This document shows positions 12,622-24,735 of a DNA stretch of 64,000 nt, piece by piece (position 1 is the stretch's first letter; each line of letters opens with the position of its first letter). Made by a program: the position numbers and the translations under genes. This stretch comes from Amphirosellinia nigrospora (Eukaryota > Ascomycota > Sordariomycetes > Xylariales > Xylariaceae), in NCBI GenBank assembly GCA_004123355.1, contig SCHM01000002.1, positions 2,356,001 to 2,420,000 on the forward strand, written 5' to 3'. Under the pieces are notes generated by a model, which searched no databases, had not been told where the DNA came from, and worked only from the letters and a program-made list of their open reading frames with translations.

Positions 12622-14238
12622 ATGCGGCTCCTGAATGTCGAGACCTTGCAGTTAGAAGAGTACGTGGGATCCGACATTCCAAGATACTCAATCCTTTCGC
12701 ACAGATGGGAGGACGAAGAAGTCACTTTCTCTGACTTGGTCGGCGGTCGCTATTCGGAAATGAAGGGGTCCCCGAAGGTTCTTGATTGCTGCAGGATATC
12801 AAGAAACGAAGGATTCAAATATACCTGGATCGATAGCTGTTGCATTGATAAGTCATCGAGTGCCGAGCTTTCAGAGGCTATCAATTCAATGTTTCGCTGG
12901 TATAAGAGCGCGGCAGTATGCTATGCCTATCTGAGCGATGTGGACAGCGTGTCCAACTTTTCGGCCAGCAAGTGGTTTACGCGGGGTGGACGCTGCAGGA
13001 GTTAATTGCCCCAGATGCTGTGGTGTTTCTCAATGCAAGCTGGCAAGAAATTGGGACCAAAGCCTCGCTGATGGCCATTATCGTCCAGGTTACAGGGATA
13101 GGTGACAATATCCTTGGGACCGTGAGACCAAGACGAGACATCACCGAGTCACTTCACAACGTAACCATTGCGAGAAAGCTGTCGTGGGCAGCGAACAGGG
13201 TAACGACCAAAGCCGAAGACATAGCTTATTGTCTAATGGACTATTCGACGTGAATATGCCCCTAATATATGGCGAGGGAGAGAAGGCTTTCCGGCGGTTA
13301 CAAAGTGAGGTGATGAACCACTCGGACGACGACTCGATTTTCGCCTGGTCTCACTATAAAGAAGAGTACACGGGTAGCTTTTCGGGAATTCTTGCCGATT
13401 CCCCTTGCTGCTTCGGTGGCCTGAATGGAATTTCTTCCGGGTCAGAACTCGGCGCTGGTTTATCTAGCGTTTTCAAGATCTTAAAAACTAACGTAAAACT
13501 GAGAATTGGCATTGTTGGGTTGTGCGAGACCTACTACACGATCCGATGGATTCACTTGAATTGATATGCCGGGTTTCTGACCCATCGCTCTCTTATGTCG
13601 ACAGTTCGCAACGAATACCCTGAAGATCACACAGTTCTAGACGCCACCGTTGGAGTCTTGCAATGCCGAACGGAGCTAGGAAGGGTTGTCCTTCTACTGT
13701 ACCAACATGGAGCAGACTTATTCAGCCGTTATCACTTTGATGGCCACTTGTACTTCGCCCAAGATAGGGAATGCAATCACAAAGACTCTGAAAGTACTTT
13801 TATTTCAAAGCCAAAATCACGATGACCCGTATATGCCAATACCAGCGATACGACTCGTCTCCCGCGTGGCGAGGCTTGGTTACAGGCCCTGGGCTACGTC
13901 GACAGTACCTACCCCAGATGCAGACCACAAGGCCACTTATTGGCTAAGGGCTCGAGGGGCCGAGGTTATCTTCTTTTCGAAAGCCACCGAAGTCCAGAAT
14001 GGCCACCTTTTATGTTAATCTATCGCTACGAGCCGAAGATAACCATTTCAAGGTATATTGTGGCCTGGTGCGCGAGGACTTCATGCCCGACGATGCGGTA
14101 AAAGCGTCTGAAGAGGTCGAGTTTCAGAGTAGTCGTGAATTGAGCGAGATCAGGGTTCAATTAGCCGAGACTACACACCTGGTTGTCAAGGTGCGTGTTA
14201 AGTCCAGCTCCTGCGATATCATCTTGCTATTCGGGTAA
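12622..14238 (+). CDS. HET-domain protein (heterokaryon incompatibility type)
   Basis: HET-domain proteins (PF06985) are fungal non-self recognition or cell-death proteins. The start MRLLNVETLQLEEYVG at 12622 is the standard opening. The domain follows with YSILSHRWEDEEVTF, YTWIDSCCIDKSSSAELSE, AINSMFRWYKSAAVCYAYLSD, RGWTLQELIAP and IGTKASL. The block ARKLSWAANRVTTKAEDIAY, then CLMGLFDVNMPLIYGEGEKA and FRRLQSEV with DDDSIFAW, closes the conserved region. A less conserved C-terminal half of about 280 residues ends in DIILLFG at 14238. The frame changes near 12990, 13235, 13480–13600, 13810 and 14000. Conserved blocks on both sides remain intact, so this is probably a working gene with consensus errors, but a decayed HET allele cannot be excluded because HET genes often decay. 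Confidence 0.85.
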
Positions 14239-14357
14239 AAATGCGGTTTGCTCGCAGGTTAACAGGGGCTGACGGGTAAATGAGTGCTGCAAATGAGATC
14301 TACACCTTTTAGAAGGGTTTAATTATCATCTGTACATCTTGTTTTGATTTTACTTCT
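14227..14357 (+). repeat. HET-gene tail repeat, copy A
   Basis: This segment spans the last codons of the HET gene (LLFG and stop) and about 120 bp beyond. It matches 17894–18032 on the same strand at roughly 80–85% by eye. Shared strings include aggggctga, gagtgctgcaaat and catcttgttttgatttta. Most differences are transitions. Confidence 0.8.
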
Positions 14358-14708
14358 GTCTAATAGCGACGGTCGATTAACTTAGTATTATAGTCTTGAC
14401 ATAGGCCTGCTCAATACTCACGCATTGGGTAATTACTAAGCCTATTAAACATTTGATTAAAATCATTTAGCTATCAAACTAGTTTGCCCAACTGCCTCGC
14501 AGAGGTAGATGGGTTGGGGTAGTTAAGATGCCGCTACCACTGTCGAACAAGTATCCACATGAGCAATACCAGGTATTCTGAATGTCTTTCTATTGATCTA
14601 TTTAAATTTGACAGCGGTTAAAGCTAGGATGAAGAGCACTTCGTGATTCGAGAGAGGAACTATCTACGGCGCTCGTGTAGCCGGACTACGAAAGACCTGA
14701 ACGAAGAG
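14358..14708. other. Spacer between HET gene and CorA-like gene
   Basis: The two genes are tail to tail here. Nothing else is seen; the stretch is AT-rich and should contain both 3' ends. Confidence 0.5.
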
Positions 14709-17571
14709 TTAGACTGCGGACCCTCCTAGTTTCTGCCGTGGCTCTGTCACAAACGCGATCTGGCGAAACCTTGAAGATTTACCCAATCTCTCTTCCTGAT
14801 TACCAAGCCACTCCCGATCTCTCCTTACACTAGCGGTTTGGCTCAGGTCGTAATCATGCTTCAGGGCGTCCAGATCCAATTTTACCTTCTCTCGGTTTCC
14901 GATGATGGTGCGGTTACTAGTGCTCCTCGCACCACTTACACTGAAGAGCGAGAAGAAATCCTGCATGAACGTGGACTCCAGGTTCCGCGGTTTCCCATCT
15001 ACGGTCCAGTAGCGCTCATTGCTGAGCTCGTTACTCAGATGCCGTCGAAAGTATCGGTCTTGGTTCACCCACCAGCCACGCCAGGCTGACAGTATCAGGA
15101 GTGTCAGGGGATGGTGAAGGCCCAGTAGATCCAAAAGGAAGGCATGATCGTGGGCGATGGTAGGTCTGGGAGCATCTTGGCTTACTGCCGGATCGCCTGC
15201 CGTCCCCTTCTGCCAGTTGAACATCGAGACGCCGAATAGGGTCCCTATGTATTCTCCTGGGAGAAGATCGCTGTAATGACTGCGAGAGCCTTCATTGATG
15301 AACTGTCGCGAGTCGATGCTACCGCCATTCGCTAACAATTCACATGTTAGCAATTAATCATTTGAGTATTTGGCGCATGTAGGAGCAAGGAGTCTCGGGG
15401 CTCTGCTGAGATGGGAGCGACCTAGGGAAGCATACCGCATTACTTGCAGAAATCTGTTAGCGCGACTCTAGACCAAAGCGAACTATCAACTTGCGACTTA
15501 CAGATTGTTGTCTTCCTGGGCCATCTTGGAGTAGATAATGTCGATTTGCGCTCCTAGAATATTCAGAGTCAGTTAAGCGCCGTTTTGAGCCCAATGTGTG
15601 GTGGCTATGTCAGAAGCTTCTAGACACTGCTTGGCAGCAAGGAAAACCCGCGAAAATAAGAAAATAACTTGAAGGATTACTCACTGCATCGCAACTCAGA
15701 CATACGCCTGTCTGTCTCCAGCGACGTACAAAGGCGCCAGATGCAGTCAAGATACTGCCGAATCTCATGCCAGTGAAATGAGAGGTCGTCGGAGTCATCG
15801 CCATCGCCTAATTTATCCTCATCGATCGATGTCGCCTGAGCTCTGAGATCATTGACGCGCACATTCAGCTCGTCGCCAACCTGTATCAACAGCTTGACTG
15901 CTCGTTCCATCCATCTCAAAGTGTCCAAAAGTTGAATCGAACCCTTCAAGACATCATGGGCCTCTTTCATGAGATGGATGGTTTGCGGCGGGATGTATTC
16001 CGGATCGTACAAACTAGCTACTGGGCTAGCTCCCGAGGGGTTGCTATGTTCGCGTGCCCCATTTCTTACCCTCTCTTCGACGTATTCTTTCAACGTGGAT
16101 AGCCGCTTCAAAGGTCTGAGATGGTGCGGTCGCGAATGGCTCTTCGCCCCATTCCGTTTGTATGCTTCTGCATTCGCTTGTCCTGTAGTGCCCGTGACGG
16201 CGTCTACACGTCCCTCAGGAGAAGGACCTCGCCATTGTTAGCTATGACCGCCTCCTCTGTACGTAGTAGTTGAACCTGTAGAAGCACTATGGGGAGAACC
16301 AGTGGATGCGCCCATCGAGCTCGGCACGAGTCGAACCTCCTCTCATACTCGTCTAAGGCATCTTCATCGTGCCATCTCGTGTCGAAAGAGCGTCGAATCA
16401 AAGCCGTGTCGTTTTGGTGCGCAACTTGTATGTCATTGAGAGGAAGTCATATGGCGGTTGAGGTTAGAAGAGAAGCTGAGAATTAGGTCTTGACATGAGT
16501 ATTGTTAGTTAATGCGCCGCTTCAGTTACATGGACAATGAGGCATAGGTGAGCTTACGGAATGATTCCCTTCGCATCCCAGAAGGATGACTCGCTCGTTA
16601 CTCGCGTCAGTCCAGGTAACGTGGCGGGTGAAGACCCAGTGTCGCATAATCATCGATTCTGAGATCCAACCCGTCGCCTACGCTCCCAAAACCATCAGTG
16701 AGGCGATTACATATCCTTCGGCGAGCTATGCTAGAAAGTAAATCATTAGTATTTGGGTATGATACATGTGTTTGTTGATTTGGAATGAGCGATAGGCAGC
16801 CAAACCAATTAGCTGCCTCAGGACTTGATATTGACTTACACTTGACGGACTCGTCCCTGCAGCGAGCGTTTTCCTTTCAGATTTGCAGTGAACTCGCCCT
16901 GTTTACGGTTAGTACTTGAACTCGAGACCGATTCTATTTATTGATACGCGTGGATTATATAAGACATGGTCTAAAAACGACAGCTCCATCGCCTCGGGTT
17001 TCACCACTTATGTCAAGACTTACTTCATTGTCTAGCCCGTGTTCGTTCCTCACAGCATCTCGGAACATGCGTAGGCCGTCGTCTCCCTCGGACATGATAC
17101 TCGGGATCGGGGCTCCTTATCGGAATTCCCGTCCGGCGGCGAGAAGACGGCATACTCATGATATGAGACACAACTCTCACCATTTTTGAGCAATACCTCA
17201 TGCATCAAGTCCTTGAGACCAAAGTGGAACAAGTTCCGCTCATGAAGCGAACCTCGCTTTCGACGCGGAGCTCCAGGACCCGGACCACTTGCGGATGGTA
17301 CCACTGTTTTAAGGGGTTAGCGATCACCATATTAAATATAGCTTCCAGGGCGTGAATAGTTCCTAGGGCAAATTCTAGCCCTACAGAGGATCGAACCTCA
17401 TGCCCGAAACAAGAACCAAAATGACGCCGTGAGTCACTTACAACTCCCGCGCCGGGTATTCGGAGCGGTGCGTCGACTATCACTAGATGGACCTGCCACG
17501 GCCGCCGCCTGGTGCCGGGCCTCGCTTAGTGCGAGGTCGAGGTCGTCGAGGTTGTAGTTGTTGAGATCCAT
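14709..17571 (-). CDS. CorA-like Mg2+ transporter domain protein (fungal type)
   Basis: ATG at 17571 opens MDLNNYNLDDLDLALSEARH; exon 1 ends at a GTAAGT donor (17441). Further exons encode RRKRGSLHERNLFHFGLKD, then DEYERRFDSCRARWAHPLVL and PIVLLQVQLLRTEEAV, then LKRLSTLKEYVEERVR, HWHEIRQYLDCIWRLC and AQIDIIYSKMAQEDNNL. This long helical region is typical of fungal CorA-like proteins. The first membrane segment reads KALAVITAIFLPGEYIG with TLFGVSMFNWQ, where classical CorA has GMN. The second is near WAFTIPLTLLILSAWRGWW, followed by a basic tail. The stop is at 14709–14711. At least five introns and several frame changes are present, so the exon map is only partial. The family lacks a proven transport role in many fungi and often lies near HET or NLR genes. 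Here it is flanked by two copies of a HET tail. Confidence 0.75.
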
Positions 17572-17893
17572 GTTGCGGGCCGATCATTAAGGAGGTTTAT
17601 AACAGTCAAAGGGAAGACGAAGCATCCCATAAGAAACAAAAACTCCGTGACGGAGTCAGAAATGGAGAAGCTTTCCGGAACTACAGCTAAGAAGCTATCC
17701 CCTGGGTTTGAAAAGTGGCGAGCCAGCTTCTTTTAACAAACATGTTTCGACCTGCCTATCTGTTACCTAACTGTTTCTTCCTCACCTGGACAGATTAGCG
17801 CTAGGTTAGGCATTTCTAGCGCGTCATACAGGGGCTGTGTAGTTGTGGAGTATGGACGCTGTATCGTGGTCCATTTTTCATTACATCAGCCTC
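17572..17893. other. Promoter-side spacer of the CorA-like gene
   Basis: No gene is seen. The last bases before 17894 can be read as YISLLFG and stop, the same C-terminal ending as the HET gene at 14238, so the right part may be a small gene remnant. Confidence 0.4.
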
Positions 17894-18032
17894 CTATTCG
17901 GGTAACAACGCGGGTTGCTCGCAAGTTGACAGGGGCTGATGGGTAAACGAGTGCTGCAAATCACGAGAAACATGTATTGAAATTTAGAAGGTTTTAATTA
18001 TTATCTGTGCATCTTGTTTTGATTTTACTTCC
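17894..18032 (+). repeat. HET-gene tail repeat, copy B (orphan)
   Basis: Second copy of the segment at 14227–14357, in the same orientation. Here no HET gene precedes it: only about seven C-terminal codons and the 3' flank remain. This looks like the end of a lost paralogue or a partial duplication that now flanks the CorA-like gene. Confidence 0.75.
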
Positions 18033-18282
18033 TTTTTCGATTGTGTGGAGCTGCTTTGTTTACGTTTGGAGTCGCAGAGCCTAGGGTGCTATATAGAGTA
18101 GTATGCACGAGGCCAGGTGAACGACTGCGCCTCCATCAGGATCTTGGGCAGGCAGCTTGATTGATCTCGGGCAGCAACCATCACCAGTTGTGTCCGAAAC
18201 TCCATATGACACGCCCCGAACTGAAAACAGACATTAACTTGTTTAAAAAATTATATCATTTCTTCTTCCCCTTTTTGGAAGC

Positions 18283-20447
18283 TCAATTCTCGGCGGGACT
18301 GCTACCTTCTATTTGATACGTTTCGAACTGCCGTGCAGGAACCTTTTTATCGAATAGCACATCCAGCTCTTCAAAAGTCCTACCTTTTGTTTCCGGCACT
18401 CGGAAGTAGGACCACACAAGACATAGTGCACCTAGTCCTCCAAAATAGTAACCAAGTTTGCCTTGCAAGTTGGCTTCGTCGGGTTGACTATAATACTCGG
18501 AGTCAGTTATTGTTATTTGAATTGATTCGTGAGGGTCTTGAAAGCTTCTAGGCACTCTGTTGTCCCAAAAATGAAACCTCGAGCTCTAAAGGTCGCTGAA
18601 ATAGGCTAAAAAGAAAACGCTCCGGGAATTGCGTAGAAACAGTGTATAATAGATGGAGACGGACTCATATATGGAATCGCCACGGTCATAACGATGCCTA
18701 ATACGGCCTGAAATGCCGTGGCTACGGCGATGGTCTTCGATCGGACGCGGGTTGCAGAACACTCAGACTACATCACTCCGAGTTAGTTATTGCTATCCAG
18801 AACGTGGATTATGAGGACCCCGGAAGCTTCCAGACCTCATCTCGTCTCGAAAGGAAACATTATACTCCCGCAGTTATCAAAACGGAAAGAAATGGTGACC
18901 GGAACTACGTACCAGGATCACAAAAGTGATCGGACCAACAGATAAATCATATACCCCATTCCAAACCAGCATAAGAGAGCTCTCAGCCCACGCGACACCA
19001 GATGTCGGCCAGGAATAGTGTCTAGAATGCCGATGATGAACATTATGATTACGCAAAACGAAAGCCCAGTGTTAAAGATACGACGTCGCCCAAACAGCCC
19101 GATCAGATACCATGAAATGACGGTTGAGACCCAGCCCACAGCTGTTCCCGGTTAGCTTCAATTGGAGAGTTCGGGGTGCTCATACTTACCCAGAAACCCG
19201 ATGCCGAGATAAAATGCGTCTTGTTCGCCTACTCCCGCCTGCTGGAAGAAAACGTGCCATAATTATGAGGTAGATCCCCGATAGGACTTGGGTGCAGTAG
19301 ACGCCACTGGAGATCTCGGTACGACGGAGATTGATGCCTTTAATGGTGTCCATATAGGTGCTTCCAGCTTCCATTTCTAGCTCAAGTCGGTCCGTTTCCG
19401 CGATCACAGCAAGGGCCGCATCGATGTTCACCTTCTTAGACGCCAACCGGCGCAGTGAATCTCGAGCTTCATCAGGTCGCCCTTTTCGCACTAGCCACCA
19501 CGGGCTCTCTGGATAAAGAAGATCCCGGGTAGAATGACAAGAACCCAGAACCATTGCAATGCGAACGGGATACTGTAGGCCCAATGGTTTTCAGAGTCGC
19601 CGTACCGGCTGTACGCCATTACCGAGTAATTGCCCAGTCACGAAGCACTGTAATACGCGGAGTCAGTTGCCGCAATTTAGTTCGTGTGAAAAATTTATAC
19701 TTCGACGAAAATATTCTCGAAAATTACTTACAAGATTGGTAACGATGTCAAGTAACCTCGAAGCGCCATTGGACAGACCTCCGAGGCGTACGTCCCAATG
19801 ACGACAAAGCAACCTAAGACTAGACCACCGAGTAGTTCTCCTACAAGAAGGGCCTCTAAGGAACGAGCGAAGAATTGAATGAATACTAATCCCGCCGTTA
19901 AAGCGACACAGCCAAAGAACGTCCATTTCCGACCGAACAATTCCATCGGATACGCAGAGACCAATGCCCCAATCACCTGGCCGAGAGGATCCTAACGACA
20001 AGCCCGTCTGCCACCGTGCCGGAATGACGAACTGAGTACCCTTGAATTAGCGTTTATTCATCTTCTCACAGGCTAACAGCCCTATATTGAGGCGGTTGAT
20101 GACTTGAACGGCGCTTATCATACTTCTCCATTGGGATGCTCAATCCCAAAATCCTTCTTGAACTGTGGAATCGCGAACATATTCCCACGATCTGGGGATC
20201 AAAACCAGCATAATGACGCCAATCGACACAAAGGCGGACCAGCCCACCCGTTGGATAGAGCTTGACAGCTTCCCAGAAGGTCAAGCATGTTCAAGCTGAT
20301 AGCCTCGCTGAGGGCGATCGAGTCCAGCTGCTCAATCTCCGTCGACACCTCACGATCACTCTTCTTATTCATTATGGTCGCTTGCTCTACGCTCGTAGAT
20401 ACATGCAGCGCAGGCTCTGTGAACTGATTCCAGCACTCTCTCAGCAT
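18283..20447 (-). CDS. MFS sugar transporter, maltose/alpha-glucoside type
   Basis: Plasma-membrane proton symporter of the sugar porter family. The N-terminus has STEIEQLDSIALSEAI and FWEAVKLYPT, then GWSAFVSIGVIMLVLIP and QIVGNMFAIPQFKKDFG. The stretch GQVIGALVSAYPMELFGRKW is the conserved loop after the second helix, and EALLVGELLGGLVLGCF with SEVCPMALRGYLTS follows. PESPWWLVRKGRPDEARDSL with RRLASK is the central loop signature, and FRVPETKGRTFEELDVLFDK closes the family pattern near the stop at 18283. Two ATG starts are possible, 20447 and 20372. Introns are visible (for example a GTAAGT donor after LTSLPIL near 19735). Frame changes are frequent, so the twelve helices cannot all be traced. 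Substrate is inferred from similarity to the MAL31-like clade. Confidence 0.8.
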
Positions 20448-21968
20448 CGGCCGTAGGTCCTTCGCGGGCAGGGAACGTCCCGTACCCGGACGAGGACCGA
20501 GAGGCCATTTATACGATATTCGCTATCGCACATGCATACGCTTACCTACACGCAAAATGTAGTACTGGCATGTATATGCCGATAATGACCATCCCCTGTT
20601 CGTTAAGAACAGGGACTGTTTTCATAGGCTGATAAGATGTGGTGGGTTGACGAAAGGAGGGGAAGTTTTGGGGATCGCCATAGATTAGCACATAGCCGAT
20701 GAGGGATACTGGCGATTGACAAGGGTGAAAGTACTGCAACGTTGTAGCTACCAAACCCTGGTGGCGTTGAATCTGCAAGATCTTATTCAGAACAACTTGC
20801 GCGCACTATATTTAAGCTTTACCGCATTCTGCCCCGTGCGCGTTAATGGATCAGTAATACCCACAGCGAGTTATCTATCCCGTTATGCTGAGTATATTTA
20901 GGAAATGATTCTCAAACCTTCACTTTTATCTTTCTAGGGACGCAAGCGTGTATATTGTGGCTCTTCGATCACTTGTTCTCTACAAGGCCGTCAGTTGCGC
21001 TTAATTACGCCAATGAGATTGCACCCTGGCCCAATGAATGAGCTCCAGTTCTCACGCCAGCTAGTTTCCAACTTCTTAGCACCCAAAATTGTCTTTCATC
21101 AGTGTGGTTGTAAGATTATTAGTAAGGTAAGTGTTAATTCTTCGTATAACTTAGCAGCCGGTTACTCGAGAAGGACTGTAGTTAAGGGAACACCAGTCTC
21201 GAATGAATAATAGGATTTGTCGGCTATCTCTTATTGATCAGTGAAGCGAATAGGTTCCCATCTTATGTCTCCTTATTTTAAACTTCGGATGAATCTTATT
21301 TTTCTACAAATAGCTTCGGCTAATTACGTGTACTACTCTTTAGGTAAAATTTTAAACAGTTGCTACGTACCTAGAGCTTATTAAATAGTACTTACATAGT
21401 TCAGAGGGGTAAATGTAAAAGTCAAAACAAAGTTATCTTTCCTGTTCCTAATAAAAGTGTCACGAGTGTCTACCTAGGGTACGTATCCTACCTAGGTACC
21501 TAGGCTACCTAAGGGATCCCTCCTTTGAGGCATGCTATGAACAGAGTGGGCGCTATTGCTAACCTTCTTCGAAGTAATTTTTCGAACATCTCTTGGCCAA
21601 TAGACTTTAATTTTAGCTTTTTGGTTCATACACTTCTCAGTAAAAAGGGTTATTGAGATAACCTTGCTAACGCTAGAGTTCTAACTTGGTCAAAAATGGG
21701 CGTCCTTTCCTCAGGTATCAATACATTTTCAAGTAGCTCAGCATCTACTTACGTATGTTAACGCTTTCAGTGAAACTTAAGTTAAACTTAACTTCGCTAG
21801 CGTCATTGTATATAAACTCAACTTGCGCCAATAGTTGCAGTCGCAATTTTTGTCCGTTCGTCGCCTTCGCCTTTGTCCGTCAACATCTCTTCTGTTTATC
21901 TATTTCAGCCATATTACTACCTATTCACTCTTCATATCATCTTAACTTCACTCTTATCCCAATCTAAA
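20448..21968. other. Intergenic region with CCTAGGTACCTAGG palindrome
   Basis: No gene is supported. The stretch 21471–21515 is a cluster of CCTAGG/GGTACC palindromes, including CCTAGGTACCTAGG at about 21491–21504. Downstream of 21750 the sequence becomes pyrimidine-rich, as expected for a fungal promoter in front of the 2EXR gene. Confidence 0.5.
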
Positions 21969-23003
21969 ATGATTACATCAATGCTACTAGCCAAGAAAAT
22001 TGCCAAGATGGCAATAGCACCCAAATTCCACTATTTCAGCTCACTGCCTCCAGAGCTTCGACAACTCATCTGGAAGGAATCCGTACTGACAGCCATGGAA
22101 AACCCGGAAGTCCTTCTCGTCGACCCGCGTGAATACCGTTTTGGCACACCATTCCCTCCTGTCAACACCGGATTCCCTGCGGCTATGCATGTCAACAAGG
22201 AGGCTAGATACATTGCGTTGATGCATGTTCAAATGGCGGATCTCAGCCCGTATCCTTGGAACAAATGTCTCGTTCCCCAGCGGCCTTTCCGACCAGATAT
22301 CGATGTTCTCTACGCGGCACGCACCTTAGATCCGCACGAAGTGTTTTTGAAGGAAATGTTAGCTCAGGTCCAGTATCGTAAGTAATCCTTAGAGCCATTG
22401 TGTTTTTATTTTAGTTACTTTTAGAGAAAAAGCTTTCATTTGTAGTCCAAAAGTGCTCACAAGGCACACTGCAAACAGCGATAACTAACTTGGAGTGTTC
22501 TAGTGGCGCTTGATTATACGGGCAATACTATCCTGGATATTCTTCACTTGTTTATGAACGTAGTGAAGCATATGCCAGCCCTTCGCATGGTATGGTTCGT
22601 ACTGCCGAGAAAGCATATGAACCTACGTGATGGTCCGCCACCGCCACCACTTCTACCTCGCCGACGATGTACGCTACAGCCTCTCGGAAGCAAAGAGCAC
22701 AGACGATTGGTGAATTTCTTGCAAGACCCGCAAACCCAGCAAGATACCATGAAGTGTCTTTTCTCTAGCAAGTATCGCAGATTATGCCAAGCCATTCTTC
22801 CTGGACGTCATCCCGTACCATGTGACGAAGAGCTGAGGGTTCTATTGAAACAGGCGACGGTATCATTCGGTGCCAAGGAGTCTGGAATCAGCTTTGGTTC
22901 GCCCTTATCGCCGAGTACTGCTATTCACCTTCCGGTGACTCTCGATTTGTTGCCGCGGGAGAGAAATTTCCAGACAGTCCTGATCCCAGCATTTTCGCTG
23001 TAA
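21969..23003 (+). CDS. 2EXR domain protein
   Basis: The 2EXR family (PF20150) is a large, uncharacterised fungal family. ATG at 21969 is followed by FHYFSSLPPELRQLIW, the family signature, and by FGTPFPPVNTGFPAAM with HVNKEARYIAL. Exon 1 ends at 22377 (GTAAGT donor). The acceptor at 22502–22503 follows an ATAACTAACT branch point, and exon 2 continues in phase as QYLALDYTGNTILDIL with PALRMVWFVLPRK. A stop is met at 23003, but coherent coding sequence follows in other frames (23011–23453), so the true protein is probably longer. Function unknown. Confidence 0.75.
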
Positions 23004-23010
23004 TGGGAAC

Positions 23011-23453
23011 ATGAAATTCCTCCAGTGCTGGTGGAACTTTAAAGATCTTGACCATACGGATGCCGCTGTGAAGCCGTATTGGTCAGAATTGATGACTTGG
23101 ACACTCCTGGAAGTCTCGCAACGGCTGGGAAGGCCCCTTAGTAGCCTTGACCAAATCTGGAGAATAAACATTCAGAACGGCAAGACGAGAGGTATTGAGA
23201 TGGCTTTGGAGTAATGTTGCTGGGTCAAGGGCGACTGGACTTCTATATCGACCTAGACCTCGATTATCGTACTCTGGTTGTCCTTGGGACGCCGAATGTC
23301 GAGGCAATCCCCCGAATGTTGGCCAAGTACGCTCACAAATTTGAGTGGAGAAGCATCATCAAATTCGGGCTTTCAGCCAAAAACCACACCCGGAGAATGA
23401 ATGATTCATTGATCTGTCTTACGAGAAGACTAGAATGCTCGTTAAATGGTTGA
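23011..23453 (+). CDS. Probable continuation of the 2EXR protein in shifted frames
   Basis: Directly after the 23003 stop, frame 23011–23217 reads KFLQCWWNFKDLDHTDAAVK and frame 23214–23453 reads GRLDFYIDLDLDYRTLVVLG then KYAHKFEWRSIIKFGL. Both look like folded-protein sequence, and an alternative frame at 22975–23000 links smoothly into the first (DPSIFAVMG). The simplest reading is one gene with two frame changes near 22975 and 23210. I know no domain for this part. It could also be a separate small gene. Confidence 0.45.
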
Positions 23454-23469
23454 AGAGGCACTTGGGGGT

Positions 23470-24169
23470 CACACGGATCTCGCACGGAGCTCGCTAAATA
23501 CTACCCTACGAGATTGAGGCAGTTGTACGAAGTTCTCGTGAATCTCAGTCAGTCACCGAAAGCTGAGATCGAACATAGAGACATACAATCTCCGGCTACA
23601 CAGGTCTCTATTCAGGTCTGCGGAGGTCCGCGAGTCTGCCAACATGAAGAGGAAGGCGAGAGATATATAGCCAGGTGCTGCAGGGAGCTCAAGGAAACGT
23701 CAGCGAAACGAGGTTGACACGGAAAAGCTGTCATTGTTTTGCGGTGGCATATGCCGGTGCAAGATCCTGATGGTTCCGTGTCGGAACTTCGGGCCATCAA
23801 CTGCTTGTTGGAGCTATGTTGGACGTCTCGATGGGGCGAAGCTACACCATTGATTAGAGGAGGAGGTGGTGCAAGGATAATGGTATCGCTTTGACGAAGT
23901 GGTGTTGCGGGCCTTCTCTGCCGATGCTGAGATTAACGGGGACGATCGTTGCTTTCGGCATCATTCGTCGGGTAGGCAGGAGGATTGCTATCAGATTCGG
24001 ATCGCTTGAATGACGACTCTTCGATGGGAGGAAATTCGAGCAAAAAGGGCACAGAATCCTCTTGCCAGGAGAATATAAACTTAGATCTTCATGGAACTTT
24101 TGACACCTTAGTTGATTATTATCTAATTTGAACTATTTTCAAGCCCTCTGCCTGAGCCCTTGTGACAAG
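23470..24169 (+). repeat. Dispersed duplicated segment, copy 1 (long)
   Basis: This 700 bp segment shares its ends and several internal blocks with 32543–32870. Shared blocks include cacacggatct..gcacggagctcgc at the left end and gagcccttgtgacaa at the right end. Part of it, 23514–23717, has an open frame in the direction of the 2EXR gene that may be its tail. Copy 2 lacks an internal stretch of roughly 370 bp. Confidence 0.65.
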
Positions 24170-24735
24170 GGTGAAATAGGCCGAAAAACAAATAAGGGGG
24201 TACTACTAGGGGATTTGGGAGTAATAACACAAAATTGTTCCTGTACCTTGCTTTTTACACACGTAGCTACACATATCATTGAGTTTCATAAATTTGTCAT
24301 ATAATGTTCTATTTGATCGACGGATCCCCCATATATCTCCGTGAGAAAGCCTTGACCTTCGATGAACAGTAGCCCAGAGCACCCGCGCTAAATTCAGTGC
24401 TAAGATAATTCTCATAATACGCCTTGATTGCCTTAAGCAAGCAAGATCGAACAAAAAGTTGTACAAGAACCTCATCTCCCGGGTATTACGGCTTGAAACA
24501 TCAGCTTATCCAAATTCACTGCAACCCAGCAACTTGACCCATGAGATCCCGATCCCTAACCTCACCGAAGATAGGTGTTCCAGTTCTGCTGTCTACTGAC
24601 ACTGCGATTGTCGCCCTTGTTTGGCTCCTGTGATATTTTCGCAGCGTCCTCCTCCACGACTTCGACGCTCACTGTTTGATGATTCCCAAGGGCCATGCAT
24701 TGGCATCAACTCTCTCATTAACGGACGGAATGCTC
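24170..24735. other. Intergenic spacer
   Basis: No gene is seen. It should contain the 3' ends of the 2EXR region and of the rhodopsin-domain gene, which are tail to tail. Confidence 0.45.

Noticed and set aside
17370-17410. GAGGTTCGATCCTC on the minus strand resembles a tRNA T-arm
   Set aside because: No acceptor stem, D-arm or anticodon arm can be placed around it; it lies in an intron of the CorA-like gene.
8352-20447. The transcription factor, NmrA-like, HET, CorA-like and transporter genes as a biosynthetic cluster
   Set aside because: No core enzyme (polyketide synthase, NRPS, terpene cyclase) is present, so a metabolite cluster is not supported.
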